From NCBI RefSeq assembly GCF_030704535.1, contig NC_081819.1:18262001-18326000 (forward strand): DNA of 64,000 nucleotides, written 5' to 3'. A program made the translations under genes and the position numbers. The notes beneath the pieces were generated by a model. That model worked only from the letters and a program-made list of their open reading frames with translations, was not told the origin of the DNA and made no database searches. This document shows positions 48,045-59,616 of the stretch, piece after piece. This DNA comes from Vitis vinifera. Lineage: Eukaryota > Streptophyta > Magnoliopsida > Vitales > Vitaceae. Numbering within the stretch: position 1 is the stretch's first letter; each line of letters opens with the position of its first letter.

Positions 48045-50381
48045 TCAGTATTCTTCAGGCTGCTGCCAAGTCACTGCAATAGGGCTCCTGACTGTATATT
48101 TCCAGAAGACCCAAGACAGAGATCCGAAGACCGCTTCGCCTGAACTTGAGCTTTCTCTCTCTGCAACAAAACTCACCCTGTAGCTCAGCTTCTGATTGAG
48201 ATGTCTAAATTTTAGAACATTAGGCTCAACCCTGACTGACACCCCTTCAGGCTCTTGCACCCTTACCACATATGTACTGCAAGGAAGCCCAACATTTGTT
48301 ACAGTTCTTCTGTATGTGGCGCTGTTGTTCAGGACATCACTATCGAAAACTACTGCAAATGAAGGGTAGTTCAAGTCCCCGGGCTGAAGAACTGTGTCAT
48401 TTGGGCAAGTGAAGCTTTCCCTTGAAACCAGAGCCATCTGTTCAGGGGTGTACTTAAGGCTGCACAAATAGTTGAGATAGTCCTCATGGGTAATGTCATA
48501 AATTAGCCCTGGATTAGAGGCTCTCATGGGATCAACATGGCCTGATCCATATGCAAATGGGTTGGCTGATTCCGAGCCATTAAACCCCAAATCCAAAATT
48601 GGAGCCCACTTGTTGTTTTGGGTGTAAGCAGTTGTCATCAGGGCTGACTTGATGGCGGCGGGTGACCAATCTTTGTGTACTGATTTGAGAAGCGCAGCTA
48701 TGCCGCTAACATGGGGGCAAGACATGGATGTCCCGGAGAGAACATTAAATGTAACGCTTCTTTTGTCACTCTGGAGCCCGGATGGGCTCACTGTTGGTGG
48801 CCATGCGGCCAATATGTTCACGCCCGGGGCGGTCACATCGGGCTTGATCACATAAGCTTCTACAAATGCTGGGCCTCTTGAGGAGAAGGCTGCAACTGCC
48901 GGAGCAGGATTGCCATACGCTGTCCCTTTGAAAAAAATAGAGGCAGTAGCATTCCCGGAAGTTAAATATTTTCTTATGGAGTTAGCTGCTGAAGCCCCTA
49001 GAGAGGTGGCCGGTAAAATGTGTGGATCAGCAATGAGTTCTTCTCCTTGCTCATCGGTATTCAGCAGTAGCATACCAGCTCCACCGGCCATTTTCACTAC
49101 TTCCCCTTTTCCAGCATTGCCCCTTTCAACTGGGCTGTCATTGCCTCTGTCACATACAACAATCTTTCCTTTTACCAAGTCCGGAGAGAGTGTACCTCCA
49201 TTGCAGAGCTGAGCTCCTTCCTCGCCTGCAGTTTCGTTGTAAACAAGCAACAATTGCTGAGTTGACTTGCCAGAATACAAAGATGCCCCATGAAAGATTT
49301 CTCCATTTCCAAGCTTAACTATGGTAGAGAAGCTTCTATCCATGGAGCTTGCGGCAACGGTCATCATCCATGGTGCTGAATTGAAAACAGATAAATCGGA
49401 AGGCCCTGAGTTTCCTGCAGGGAAAGCAACTACAACCCCTTTCTGGACCGCCCCTAGAGAAGCAATAGCTACGGGGTCACTATAATAAGGCCTTGAGGGG
49501 CCTCCCAGAGAGAGGGACAAGACATCAACCCCATCGGAAACAGCCTGGTCTATGGCTGCTAATACATCAGAGGCAAAACAACCAAGTGCATAACAAGCTT
49601 TATAAACTGCAATTCTTGATGAATACATCATTCCACTGGCGAAGCCCTTGCCCATACCGAATAGGCTAGCTCCAGGTACCACATTGCCAGCTGCAATAGA
49701 TGCCGTGTGAGTTCCATGGCCCAGGGAGTCCCTGGGGGATCGAAAATCCTCTGTTTCATTGATTTTTTTCCTTTTGGACTCATAGCCTTGGAAGAAGGCT
49801 TTTGCTCCTATAAGCTTCTTATTGCAATTGGAAGATGTGAAGTTTGTGCCTTCCTCGCAGACACCCTTCCACCGGGAGGGCACCGGTGGCATGCCCCAGT
49901 CATGGAAGCTAACATGCTCAGGCCATATTCCACTATCAATAACACCAATTATCACGTCTGTGGTGAAATGGGGAGCAAACCATAGTCCTCTCCAGGGGTG
50001 CAGGCCGAGAAACTGAGGTGAGTGTGTGGTGTGGAGGCTCAGTATTTCATCAGGGACAGCTGACATGAACCCCTCGACTTTGTTCAAGGATTCCAACTGC
50101 TTGGTGGAGAGCTTTGCAGCAAAGCCAGTAATGGCAGTTTCATAGGCGTAGAGGAGCTGAGGGGGTGATGTTTCTTCTTCACCTCCTTCTTCTTCAGTTG
50201 ACAATTCAGTGATGGAATCCATCACTTCTTCATACCATTTCCTGGAGTCCCCAAGCATACTGTCTAGAGCTGTGATCTTGGCCTTGTCCATGTGAACTAT
50301 ATATGTTTGTTTGTCTGCTGAAGCAGTTGGAGTGGCAGCAGCCACGAAAACTAGCAGCAACAATGATATTCTGTACACCAT
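48045..50381 (-). CDS. SBT1.1: Subtilisin-like serine protease, SBT1.1-type (copy B)
   Basis: Single coding exon for 778 residues, read leftward. Signal peptide 1-21 (ISLLLLVFVAAA), I9 propeptide from TYIVHMDKAK to LHTTHSP (about 27-122), then Asp149 (VIDSG), His222 (GHGTHT), Asn324 (AGNSGP) and Ser552 (SGTSMS). A protease-associated insert and a C-terminal Fn-III-like domain (RRTVTNVG to SPIAVTWQ) complete the usual layout. It is longer than copies A and C, partly from a few extra residues in the protease-associated insert (around ERGNAGKG) and a tail of four residues after TWQ. The ATG at 50381 is used because the preceding frame lies in the predicted 5'-UTR intron, whose acceptor CCTGCAG ends just upstream. 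It is probably an active secreted protease; the substrate is unknown. Confidence 0.93.
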   Translation of the reverse strand: MVYRISLLLLVFVAAATPTASADKQTYIVHMDKAKITALDSMLGDSRKWYEEVMDSITELSTEEEGGEEETSPPQLLYAYETAITGFAAKLSTKQLESLNKVEGFMSAVPDEILSLHTTHSPQFLGLHPWRGLWFAPHFTTDVIIGVIDSGIWPEHVSFHDWGMPPVPSRWKGVCEEGTNFTSSNCNKKLIGAKAFFQGYESKRKKINETEDFRSPRDSLGHGTHTASIAAGNVVPGASLFGMGKGFASGMMYSSRIAVYKACYALGCFASDVLAAIDQAVSDGVDVLSLSLGGPSRPYYSDPVAIASLGAVQKGVVVAFPAGNSGPSDLSVFNSAPWMMTVAASSMDRSFSTIVKLGNGEIFHGASLYSGKSTQQLLLVYNETAGEEGAQLCNGGTLSPDLVKGKIVVCDRGNDSPVERGNAGKGEVVKMAGGAGMLLLNTDEQGEELIADPHILPATSLGASAANSIRKYLTSGNATASIFFKGTAYGNPAPAVAAFSSRGPAFVEAYVIKPDVTAPGVNILAAWPPTVSPSGLQSDKRSVTFNVLSGTSMSCPHVSGIAALLKSVHKDWSPAAIKSALMTTAYTQNNKWAPILDLGFNGSESANPFAYGSGHVDPMRASNPGLIYDITHEDYLNYLCSLKYTPEQMALVSRESFTCPNDTVLQPGDLNYPSFAVVFDSDVLNNSATYRRTVTNVGLPCSTYVVRVQEPEGVSVRVEPNVLKFRHLNQKLSYRVSFVAERESSSSGEAVFGSLSWVFWKYTVRSPIAVTWQQPEEY

Positions 50382-50782
50382 GGTGCCTGCAGGAAAAAAG
50401 AAAAACGATATTAATATAAACATAGAAAATTGAGTGGATGGTCATGAATTATAAGGTGGAAGTCTCAACATTCCATCTATGGATAAACTAATGTGGATTA
50501 ATTATAGGCAGAGAGGATGGAGAAGGCTGATCTCAGTTTTTGCCATAGCTTTTTTCCCCCCAAACCCAAAGCACATTTGGAGAGATCAAACCAAACAAAC
50601 CAAGCCCCACCCCCACTGCCAAGACTACAAACCAACACATTTGAATCTGTCCCGGTTTATAAGAGAACTGATAAATTATGGGTTTGACCAAATCAATCAT
50701 GTTCCCAAAAAGAGTAGTCTCTGGGCCTTTTAGGCTTACAGATCAGGAGCAAGGCATGAAGAAATGGGCCTAAGAACCAATC

Positions 50783-50834
<52 letters not shown>

Positions 50835-51082
50835 CTCCTTTCTTTTTCAACCGAAAAGAGTTGAGGAATGATCAAAGCTGAAGAGTGAAGAGCATCTTAT
50901 ATAGGCAAAGAAAGTTGGAAAACTGAGAGCCCTGTGTGCTCCCCAGCTTACAATCACAAGTCTTCTTCCACTGTCTTTCCTTTTACGATAAAGAGGGACA
51001 AGACCACCCAGTAAATCATGCCTCATATGAACTCCGGAGAGAGACAGAGAAGTAACACATTTGAGTGGAGGATGTTTACACG
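50382..51082 (-). promoter_or_regulatory. 5'-UTR intron and promoter of subtilase B
   Basis: Predicted intron 50834-50387 (donor AAGGAG|GTTCTC, acceptor CCTGCAG). It starts with a CT run and contains GGTTTGATCTCTCCAAATG (50592-50574), close to the word in copies A and C. The TATA box CCTATATAAG is at 50905-50896. Shared upstream blocks are AAAAGGAAAGACAGTGG (50984-50968) and CGTGTAAACATCCTCCACTC (51082-51063). Confidence 0.65.
50788..50832. repeat. (GA)n / (CT)n microsatellite at start of subtilase B 5'-UTR intron
   Basis: About 22 GA units; on the gene strand a CT run directly after the predicted donor. Confidence 0.95.
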
Positions 51083-51674
51083 TTAATGTAGTTGAGACTC
51101 CACATTTTAGGAAGTCTTCCATTGGTGAAAGTCCCAGTTTACCTCCTCAAGGTCCACCATTTGTAATATATTATGGAACATTACGTGACTGGCATCAAGC
51201 TAGAATGGAGTAGAAACTTTTCCATAAATGATGTTTCTTGAGAAAATACTAAAGAAAACCCTTCCCCCATTTTCCACTTTCTATGTTAATCGTGTTCCCA
51301 TTCTCCATTGACTGTCTCTCCAGAAATTGCTGAACAACCCCCCCTCTCCTGTTCTTGTTTGTGAGCTAATCAGTTTAATAGCTCTTAATGGGCATTTTGT
51401 GGACAACCTTTGTTGAAACACGTTTCGGGTAAGTGCCACAGATAAGCCTTTTCCACACTTTCTATATTAATTAATAATCATGTTCTCATCACCTCTCAGC
51501 TTGTGGCATGCATATTATTTCTAACAAGCTTTTGTGAAACTAGTAGAATGGTAGTTTTTGGAAAATGTTTTTGTTACAAAATAGTGAGAATAGATAAAAT
51601 AAAAAAAAAGAATTAAAACACACATATTTTACGTGAAAAAGTCCAGAGAAGAAAAATAACAGATAGAGGAAAAA

Positions 51675-51853
51675 GAAAACCCATTATGTTAAAAAACTGA
51701 TACAAGAAAGAAAATATGCGAACGACTACTATATATGTATAAACATCATAACTATATATATATATATATGAGAAAGAAAACCCATTATGCTAAAAAATTG
51801 ATACAAGAAAGAAAAGATACGAGCGACTATTACATAAGTATAAACATCATAAC

Positions 51854-51875
<22 letters not shown>
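51675..51875. repeat. Tandem duplication, period about 101 bp, ending in a TA run
   Basis: GAAAACCCATTATG(T/C)TAAAA starts each copy (51675 and 51776) and TATAAACATCATAACTAT ends each, followed by TA repeats. Confidence 0.85.

Positions 51876-51905
<30 letters not shown>
51856..51905. repeat. (TA)n microsatellite
   Basis: About 24 TA units after the second tandem copy. Confidence 0.95.
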
Positions 51906-51908
<3 letters not shown>

Positions 51909-52238
51909 GGTCCAAATTGCGGGGGCTTGGTTTGTGGTGGTAACAGAGAGATCGGGTCGAACTAAATAGAATTTGAGTCACCAAGCTTTAATAATTTTTT
52001 GACATCTTTCTTAGGATTGGATAACTGGTTTTCTTAAAGACTTAAACTTAACAAAAGATTTGATAGTATCATACTATTAATATATTTCATGGGTTTCAAT
52101 ACTTTCCTTGTGTGGAGTTTCAAGGGCATGGATAGGCTCAACAAGTTGTGAAAGTAGGTGAACATGTGGTGAGGTTCAAAGACATCACCTTTAATCCAAT
52201 ATGTTAGACAATTAGTTTTTTTTTAAAATTTTATTTAT

Positions 52239-52664
52239 GGCTATGTTTGATTTTTGAAGGAAAATATCATCAAAAGAAAATAAAAAGGAAAAAGGAAAAA
52301 TAAGAAGAAAGAAAAAAAATGAAAATTTGTGAGGTTCGAAGACATCACCTTTAATCTAGACAATCAATTTTTCTAAAATTTTATTTATGACTATGTTTGA
52401 TTCTTGAAAATTTTTAAAGGAAAATATTAGGAAAAAAAAATAGAAAGGAAAAGTAAGGAGAAAGAAAAAAATGATTTTTTTCCCCTTTTTTACGTAAAAA
52501 AAAAATGAAATAATTTAAAAATACATAAATTTCTAATTAGTTTTAATTAAAATTTGTAATTTTTTTGTATTTTTCATTATTTTTCAGAATGAACTAAATA
52601 CAAGAAAATCACTTTTCTTTATAATTTTTTCTTCTTTAATACTTTCCCACAATCAAATATAGCC
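52239..52664. mobile_element. MITE (family 3) with duplicated left end
   Basis: Right end, reverse complement: GGCTATATTTGATTGTGGGA. Two left ends occur: GGCTATGTTTGATTTTTGAA at 52239 and GACTATGTTTGATTCTTGAA at 52389. The shorter version (52389-52664) is 276 bp, close to the related 283-bp element at 63672. The left part, with flanking GTGAGGTTC(A/G)AAGACATCAC, is tandemly repeated with a period of 160 bp (52169 and 52329). Confidence 0.7.
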
Positions 52665-54030
52665 TAATTAACTTCATAACGCATATGAGCTCATATGAGC
52701 TTCTATACCTACTCTCATGCAGCCTATTTTTATTATTAAAGAGCAAAGACTCATTGATGCTTTCCAATTCGCCTTCACTTAGTGCAAAATTGTTGGTGCA
52801 TAGTGCATAGAGATCAAAGGGCATCAAAGATTTCAAATGCTAGCCACTATTGGATTCAAATGATTTCCCTCTTTGGTGGTTTCCTCACTTGCAACTTCAA
52901 AATTATTACAAAGTTAGAAGTAAAGTTTCAACCCTAGACCCTTTTCCCAACAACCATGAGCTCCTTGAATCTTGAAACCATTGGAAGAAAAAATTCATCT
53001 AATTTCCTATGTTGAAAATTATAGAAAATTAGAAAAAGAATGAATGAAACGTTCATCACATTCAAATTCAAATGTTTTAATTACGCTTAAACCCAATACC
53101 CATGATAAACACTTACCTATAATAAGAAGCTCACTAACACATACTCACCATAAAATAAGACTGAATTCAAAAGCTTGAATCATTTGCTATGAGAAAGGGG
53201 ACATAGGGTTAAGAAGTGGGTTTGGTGAAACTCAAGAAAGGGTCCATCCCTTGTGTTTCATGCCATTATTTTAATGGCTTCATCACCAATTGTGATGGGC
53301 TTTGTTGAGAAATCCAATAAGCTCCCTTGGGCCCTACTCATGGTAATGGACCTTTCAGTTGTTGTGAGTCTTCCACTTCTTACCAATAGATAGAGACTAA
53401 TGTGAATGCGTGTCCACGTAGCTTACACGTCATTTATTGGTGAGTAAAGTTTAAATTTTGATGTATCATTTCTTAGTTGCACGTATCTCTTAAATGTATT
53501 AATTTTCGGTTCAAATCCCATTATATATATTAAGGGATTTTTGTTATCAAGCATGATATGAATATTAAACCTAAATTATACAAATTTAAGCTTTTAGGAA
53601 AATTAGTGAGTCAACTAATTTGGAATTCATTCGAGGAATTTGGAATTTATAATTGAATAAGGGAGAAAATTTTTTATGTTAGATAAATATGAACTTCTCC
53701 TAATCCTATAAACACATTTTAAAACTGTAAGAGTTTATTTGAACCCAAAACAGATAATATATACACGATTGAATACGAGTCATTATAAATGATATCAAAA
53801 CCAATCCCCTGTCTTGGTATGAGGGTTTCTTTGACCTCGTGAGGGGTACCTATTTGTTTAGCTCTGTAATCCCTTGATACATAATGAAGACGTTATATTT
53901 ATATGAGAGGTGTTTGTGATATTGTACATTGGATATAAGATAAAGTTTTTGATGTTATATAAATATGAATTTTTCTTAGTTGTATAAATGCATTTTAAAA
54001 TCATGAGGGTCTTTTTGCATCTATGCGTTA

Positions 54031-54061
<31 letters not shown>

Positions 54062-54585
54062 AAAAAAAGGATGTTTTGCCTTGGTCACCCATTTTGTTGT
54101 TAGAAAGAGAAAGAGGTGCAAAATAATGTACTTACACTAAAAAATAAAGATGAAAACTTCATTCTACGTATATTAATTGTAAGAAATTGAATGTATTTCT
54201 GTGTATGTAAATTCAATCCTTATATTGAATAATTCCAATAGCTTACTTTAGAAGGTAAAAATGATAACAATAAACTGTAATTCCTAACCTAAAGGCAAAT
54301 AGTTATGACTTAGGAAAGGAAAAACTCAACCACTTATGGAAAAAAATATATACTATAATTAAAAAAAAAAAGAATCAAATAAGAAATATTAGAATAGAGA
54401 AAAAAAATTAATATCCTAAAATTTTTTAAAATAAAATTGTAAAATTTAAAAATACAATAGTGGATCCTTTAACATGAAAAGGAATAAAAATAAAGAATTA
54501 GTGATTTTAAGTTAATGATCTCTATATATTTTATTTAAAGCCGTGTTAATTCTTTCGATATTAAAATTTTTAACCTCCAATTTAG

Positions 54586-55019
54586 GGGATGTTTGATAAA
54601 ACTTAATACTTATTACTTAATAAATTAAGTTGATTTTAAGTTAACTTATATTTAAATTATAAACTTAAAATTTATTACTTAATTCTTACTTTAAGTATTA
54701 AGATTGTTTAATAAAATTAACTTATGACTTATTTTAAATTATCAAGTTGACATACTTATCATCATAAATTATAATTAGGACAATGGAGATTAAGTAACAA
54801 TGGAGGTTGTGGAATAATAAAGGAGATCGTGGAGATAGTTAGAACAAATGAAGGTAAAAAACTAAAATAAATATGTGGACTTAAGAATAAGTTAATTGTT
54901 TTTATTTATTACTTAGAGTTGTTTTTTACTTTAAATCATATCATTAAATTATTTTACCAAATATTATTAATTTATTTAATGACTTAAATTAAATTATTAA
55001 GTTGGCTTACGAAACATCC
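54586..55019. mobile_element. MITE (family 2, long form)
   Basis: Left end GGATGTTTGATAAAACTTAA; the right end on the other strand reads GGATGTTTCGTAAGCCAACT. The interior shares ordered blocks with the copy at 28725-29060 (TAAGATTGTTTAATAAAATT, CATCATAAATTATAA, TTTAAATCATATCATTAAAT). Noncoding. Confidence 0.7.
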
Positions 55020-56097
55020 ATTTAGTTTGACTTAGCATGACCTACGTCCATTTCATAGACATGCGAAAGTTTTATTGTGTTGGGCCGTAGATGGGTTGTT
55101 TGGGCCTCAACTAAGTTTTTCACCTCACATTGTGGGCCTTGCCCGGCCCGGAGTAATTCTGATTAGGCCCGCGTCTTTGTATACGAGTCCCAAGAGTACA
55201 TTTCTTGAAGGATATACATACACACTTCAAAAAAACTTTATTTTAATCATGGAAGTATAAAGACAAAAAATATTAATAAATAAATAAATAAATATTATGT
55301 GCAAAAAAATACGTGAATAAAAGTTAGGGGGCATTTGATGAAAGAGTTACAATTGTAAAGTGATTTTTTTTTTAAATGATAGGTTTTATTTTTTTTAAGT
55401 ATGTTTAGCTACGTACATAAATTTTAAATAATTTAAGATTAAATATCACAAAAAAAAAATATTGAATTTATAATTTTTTTAAATTTTTTGTTCCATTTTT
55501 ATCATTTCTATAAAATAAAGAATTTTATTTTTAAATTATTTTTATATTAAAATTTATATATCTTCTTTTGAATCAAAATTTTTATTATAAGTTTCTTCAT
55601 ATAATAATATTAAAATTCTAAAAAAAAAACTCTATTTTTAATTGATTTATAGAAACTATATATACTCTATTTTAATTAATTTATGTTGAAATTAAATTTC
55701 TTTTAAAATACAACCTTTTATTCTTAGTCTATAAATAAACTCAATTTAATTGATTTATAAGAATTATTTTTTAATTAAAGGGTTTAAAAAATAAATTCAA
55801 TATTCATTAAATACCATCTTTAAGTAAAATTTTTCGTACTCAATTCACATGCTATGTCAAATTGACAATTAACCAATAAGTCTTTGAAATTTAGGAAACA
55901 CAGCTTCATATAAAATTTGCATAACACATAGGACACAAGAGACCTACTTCTTCTTCTTGCCACTGATCATGCTCTTATTTTCTTACAACAGTCATCACTA
56001 TTCATTATAATATAGTAGTAGAACTCAGGATCATGGTGGGTCTTCCATCTGAAAGCCTCTCAAATTCAGTCATTCAGCCAGGGCTTGTCTCTCAAAC

Positions 56098-58401
56098 CTA
56101 CTTCCAAGTCACTGCAATAGGACTTCTAACTGTATATTTGATGGACACCCAAACAAGAGATCCAAAAGATGGATCTGATGAATTTGATTTCTTTCCTGAA
56201 TCAGCAAACCTCACCTCGTAGCTCAGTTTCTGGCCAGCCCGTCTGAACTTTAAAACCTTAGGCTTAACGATGATTGGTACTCCTTCAGGCTCATGCACCT
56301 GCGCCACATAAGCAGTACGAGGGTACCCAACATTTGTTACAGTTCTTTTGCATATGGCGCTGTTGTTTTCGGAATTTCGCTTGAAAAGTACTGCAAATGA
56401 AGGGTAGTTCAAGTCACCCGTTTGGAGAACTGTGTAAGTGGGGCAACTGAAGTTCCCCCTTGATATCGTAGCCATCTGAGAAGATGAATAGTTGAGACTA
56501 CACAGATAGTAGAGATAGTCAACATAGGTGATATCATAAATCAGCCCTGGTTTGGAGGCTTTCTCAGGATCAACATGGCCTGAACCATACGCAAATGGCG
56601 TGGCTGATGGGCTGTTTGGACGCATATCTGAGATGGGAGCCTTCTTGTTGTCTAGAGTATAGGCGGTTGTCATTAGGGCTGACTTGATGGCCGCAGGTGA
56701 CCATTCTTTGTGTGCTTCTTTAAGAATTGCAGCTAAGCCACCAACGTGAGGACAAGACATAGATGTTCCTGAAATTACATTAAATAGTACACTTCTGTTG
56801 TCGCTCTTGATCTTGGATGGGCTCACTGTCGGCGGCCAGGCGGCCAGTATGTTCACGCCCGGAGCTGTCACATCGGGCTTGATCACATAAGGTTCTTTAA
56901 GTGCAGGGCCTCTTGAGGAGAATGATGCCATCACAGGTGCCGGCTTGCCGAACACTGTCCCTTTGAAAACAATGGAAGCAGTGGGATTCCCCGAGCTGGT
57001 ATAGTTTCTTATGGATATAGATGCTGAGGCCCCCAGAGCAGAGGCTGGTAAAACATGTGGATCAACCCGAATTTCCTCACCCTGAGATGCAGTGTTCAGC
57101 AGTAGCATTCCAGCTCCACCTGCCTTTTCCACTTCTTGTCCCTTTTCAACCCCTCCGTTGATGCCTCGCTCACATACAACAATCTTCCCTTTAACCAGAG
57201 CTGGGGAGAGTGTGCCACTACTGCAGTACTTGGCTATTGCCCTGCCTGCAGATTCACCATAAACAAGCGGCAGTTGCTCAGTTGACTTTCCTGAATATAA
57301 TGATTCCCCTTCAAAAGTTTGTCCGTTACCAAGATTAACTATGGCAGGGAAGCTTCTATCCATGGTGCTTGCAGCAACGGTCATCATCCATGGTGCTGCA
57401 TTGACGACAGTTGAACTGGAAGGGCCTGAATTTCCAGCAGCGGCAGCAACGAAAACCCCATGTTGGACTGCCCCCAAGGATGCAATAGCCAAGACATCAG
57501 TATAGTAAGGCTTTGAGGATCCTCCAATGGAGAGTGACAAGACATCAACCCCATCGGAAACAGCCTGGTCTATTGCTGCTAATATATCGGAGGAAGCGCA
57601 ACCACGAGAATAGCAAGCTTTGTATTCAGCGATTCTTGCTGTAGAGCTCATTCCAGCGGCGACGCCCTTGGCCATACCGAAAAGGCTAGCGCCATCTATC
57701 ATCTGGCCAGCTGCGGTTGATGCAGTGTGAGTTCCATGGCCTTGGGAGTCCCTAGCAGATCGGAAGTCCACCGTTTCATCTATTTTCCCAGCTGCGGCCT
57801 CGTAGCCCTTGTAGTAGGCTCTTGCGCCTATAAGCTTCATGTTGCAATTTTTAGCTGTGAATCTTGTGCCTTCCTCGCAAACACCCTTCCATCGAGAGGG
57901 CACCGGCCGTTTCATGCCCCCATCCTTGAAACTAGCATGTTCAGGCCAGATTCCAGAATCGACAAAGCCGATTATCACATCGTTCGCCAAGTTGCGTGAA
58001 GTCAATAGTCCTTCTCCGAATTTCAGGCCAAGAAACTGCGGTGAGTGGGTGGTTTGGAGACTCAGCATTTCATCAGGAACAGCTGACAGAAACCCATCAA
58101 CTTTGTTCAAGGCTTCCAACTGCCTATTGGAAAGCCTTGCAGCGAAGCCAGTGATTGCAGTTTCATAGGTGTAAAGGAGCTCAGGGGCTGATGCTTCTTC
58201 TCCTCCATCTTCTTCAGCTGACAATTCTGTGATGGAATCCATCACTACTTCATACCATTTCTTGGAATCCCCAAGAATATTGTCTAAAGCCGTGGTCTTG
58301 GCCTTGTCCATGTGAACTACATAAATCTCTTTGTCTTCTGAAGCAATTGAAATAGCAGCGGCCATGAAGACCACCAGCAACGATGACAATCTATACACCA
58401 T
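56098..58401 (-). CDS. SBT1.1: Subtilisin-like serine protease, SBT1.1-type (copy C)
   Basis: Single coding exon for 767 residues. Signal peptide 1-21, I9 propeptide from IYVVHMDKAK to LQTTHSP (about 26-121), Asp148 (FVDSG), His222 (GHGTHT), Asn324 (AGNSGP) and Ser547 (SGTSMS), with protease-associated insert and C-terminal Fn-III-like domain (KRTVTNVG to SPIAVTWK). Catalytic residues are complete, so activity is expected. Small differences from A and B sit near the active site and insert (FVDSG rather than I/VIDSG, AAAAGNSGP), which may shift specificity; this is speculative. It is co-oriented with copy B about 5.7 kb away, consistent with local tandem duplication. The start at 58401 follows a predicted 5'-UTR intron acceptor ATGCAG by eight bases. 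Confidence 0.93.
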   Translation of the reverse strand: MVYRLSSLLVVFMAAAISIASEDKEIYVVHMDKAKTTALDNILGDSKKWYEVVMDSITELSAEEDGGEEASAPELLYTYETAITGFAARLSNRQLEALNKVDGFLSAVPDEMLSLQTTHSPQFLGLKFGEGLLTSRNLANDVIIGFVDSGIWPEHASFKDGGMKRPVPSRWKGVCEEGTRFTAKNCNMKLIGARAYYKGYEAAAGKIDETVDFRSARDSQGHGTHTASTAAGQMIDGASLFGMAKGVAAGMSSTARIAEYKACYSRGCASSDILAAIDQAVSDGVDVLSLSIGGSSKPYYTDVLAIASLGAVQHGVFVAAAAGNSGPSSSTVVNAAPWMMTVAASTMDRSFPAIVNLGNGQTFEGESLYSGKSTEQLPLVYGESAGRAIAKYCSSGTLSPALVKGKIVVCERGINGGVEKGQEVEKAGGAGMLLLNTASQGEEIRVDPHVLPASALGASASISIRNYTSSGNPTASIVFKGTVFGKPAPVMASFSSRGPALKEPYVIKPDVTAPGVNILAAWPPTVSPSKIKSDNRSVLFNVISGTSMSCPHVGGLAAILKEAHKEWSPAAIKSALMTTAYTLDNKKAPISDMRPNSPSATPFAYGSGHVDPEKASKPGLIYDITYVDYLYYLCSLNYSSSQMATISRGNFSCPTYTVLQTGDLNYPSFAVLFKRNSENNSAICKRTVTNVGYPRTAYVAQVHEPEGVPIIVKPKVLKFRRAGQKLSYEVRFADSGKKSNSSDPSFGSLVWVSIKYTVRSPIAVTWK

Positions 58402-59090
58402 GATGATGCCTGCATGAAAAAAGAAAATTTTGATATGAATCCAAACATATAATTTGACTGCTCAGTAATGAATTGTGCAGCAGACTCTCAATCTGCACAT
58501 GGGGTACTGCATGCCATACAATAGTTCATGGATGAACAGATGAAGTAATAACAGATAGGGAAGCTCCAACTGAAAACCTGAGAAAGCTGGAGCTCTAATG
58601 TCTTCTCAAACTACAAGTATATACCTCAAGTTAAAAGCTTAAATTATAAAATGGGATTAATGAAGGATGTAAAATCAAATTAAAATTGTTAGAAGTACAA
58701 TTTTTTTTTTTTTGGTCAAACTGGCAACAAGCCCACTCTACTGTGCTTCTTGTGAGAAAATTTGAACTGTTGAAGATGCACAAAATATCAGTGAGAAAAA
58801 TGGTGAGGATTTAGAAGCCATGAATATCTAGACGCTTCTTCCAAATATTTAAACAGTCAAGTGGGCCAAGGTTTGGTTTGTCTGATCTCTGGTTGCCATA
58901 GGCTTTGCACAGTAATTGCAAAGCTCATTTGGAGATCAAACCAAAGCAACCAACGCCCATCTTTCTGACAAGACTGCAGGGTCAGGACCAATGCAAGAAG
59001 AGATGGGATCAAAACCCATCACAGAGGACAACAACAAATGGGTCTAGGAGGTCATCATCCGACACCCATATAGAAATAAGACTTAAGACC

Positions 59091-59130
<40 letters not shown>

Positions 59131-59371
59131 CTTCTTATATACCTACTTTTCTTCTCAATCCAAAAGAGTGAGGAGTAACCAATGCTGAGGAGAGTCTTAT
59201 ATAGCCAAAGAAAAAGACTGACAGAACTGAACAAAACAAGATCCCACTCTGCTCCCTTGCCACTTTCTTTCCTTTTGTAATTTAATAATGGCATGCCTTG
59301 GAAATAAAGCTTCCTATCCACTTTGAGATTCAGAGACAAGTTATATTGTTGAGTGGAGAATGTTTACACGT
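58402..59371 (-). promoter_or_regulatory. 5'-UTR intron and promoter of subtilase C
   Basis: Predicted intron 59142-58410 (donor AAGTAG|GTATAT, acceptor ATGCAG). GGTTTGATCTCCAAATG occurs at 58942-58926, identical to copy A (5810-5826). The TATA box GCTATATAAG is at 59205-59196. Shared upstream blocks: AAAAGGAAAGAAAGTGG (59276-59260) and CGTGTAAACATTCTCCACTC (59370-59351). Confidence 0.65.
59094..59127. repeat. (GA)n / (CT)n microsatellite in subtilase C 5'-UTR intron
   Basis: About 17 GA units, about 15 bases inside the predicted donor on the gene strand. Confidence 0.95.
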
Positions 59372-59585
59372 TGATAGTGGTGACAGTTGATGGCGCTAAT
59401 TATCCTTAGAAGCTTTTCATTAGTGAATTCCAAGTTTGCGTATTCAAGGGGCCACCATTTTTATATAATGTATGGCACAATGTCATTGTAGCATGGAAGG
59501 AAGGGAGAGTGTCTTGTGGAGAAAATGATTTTGGATGTCATCGATATTACGGTTTCGTTGGGCATTTTAAGCAAATGTTTTTAGC

Positions 59586-59616
<31 letters not shown>

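Larger units (their letters stand above)
51083..56097. other. Spacer between subtilases B and C
   Basis: AT-rich with no gene. It holds tandem repeats at 51675-51875 and 52169-52475, MITEs at 52239-52664 and 54586-55019, a TA run (51856-51905), an A-rich run (54029-54069), and a segment (about 52820-53400) resembling 62580-63030. A short GC-rich patch with GGGCC words lies at 55078-55175. The 3'-UTR of copy C lies just below 56098. Confidence 0.6.

Noticed and set aside
50693..50875. 60-residue open frame with a Leu-Ser run
   Set aside because: Translation of the CT microsatellite.
53858..54121. Phe-rich open frame
   Set aside because: Product of an A-rich run read on the other strand.
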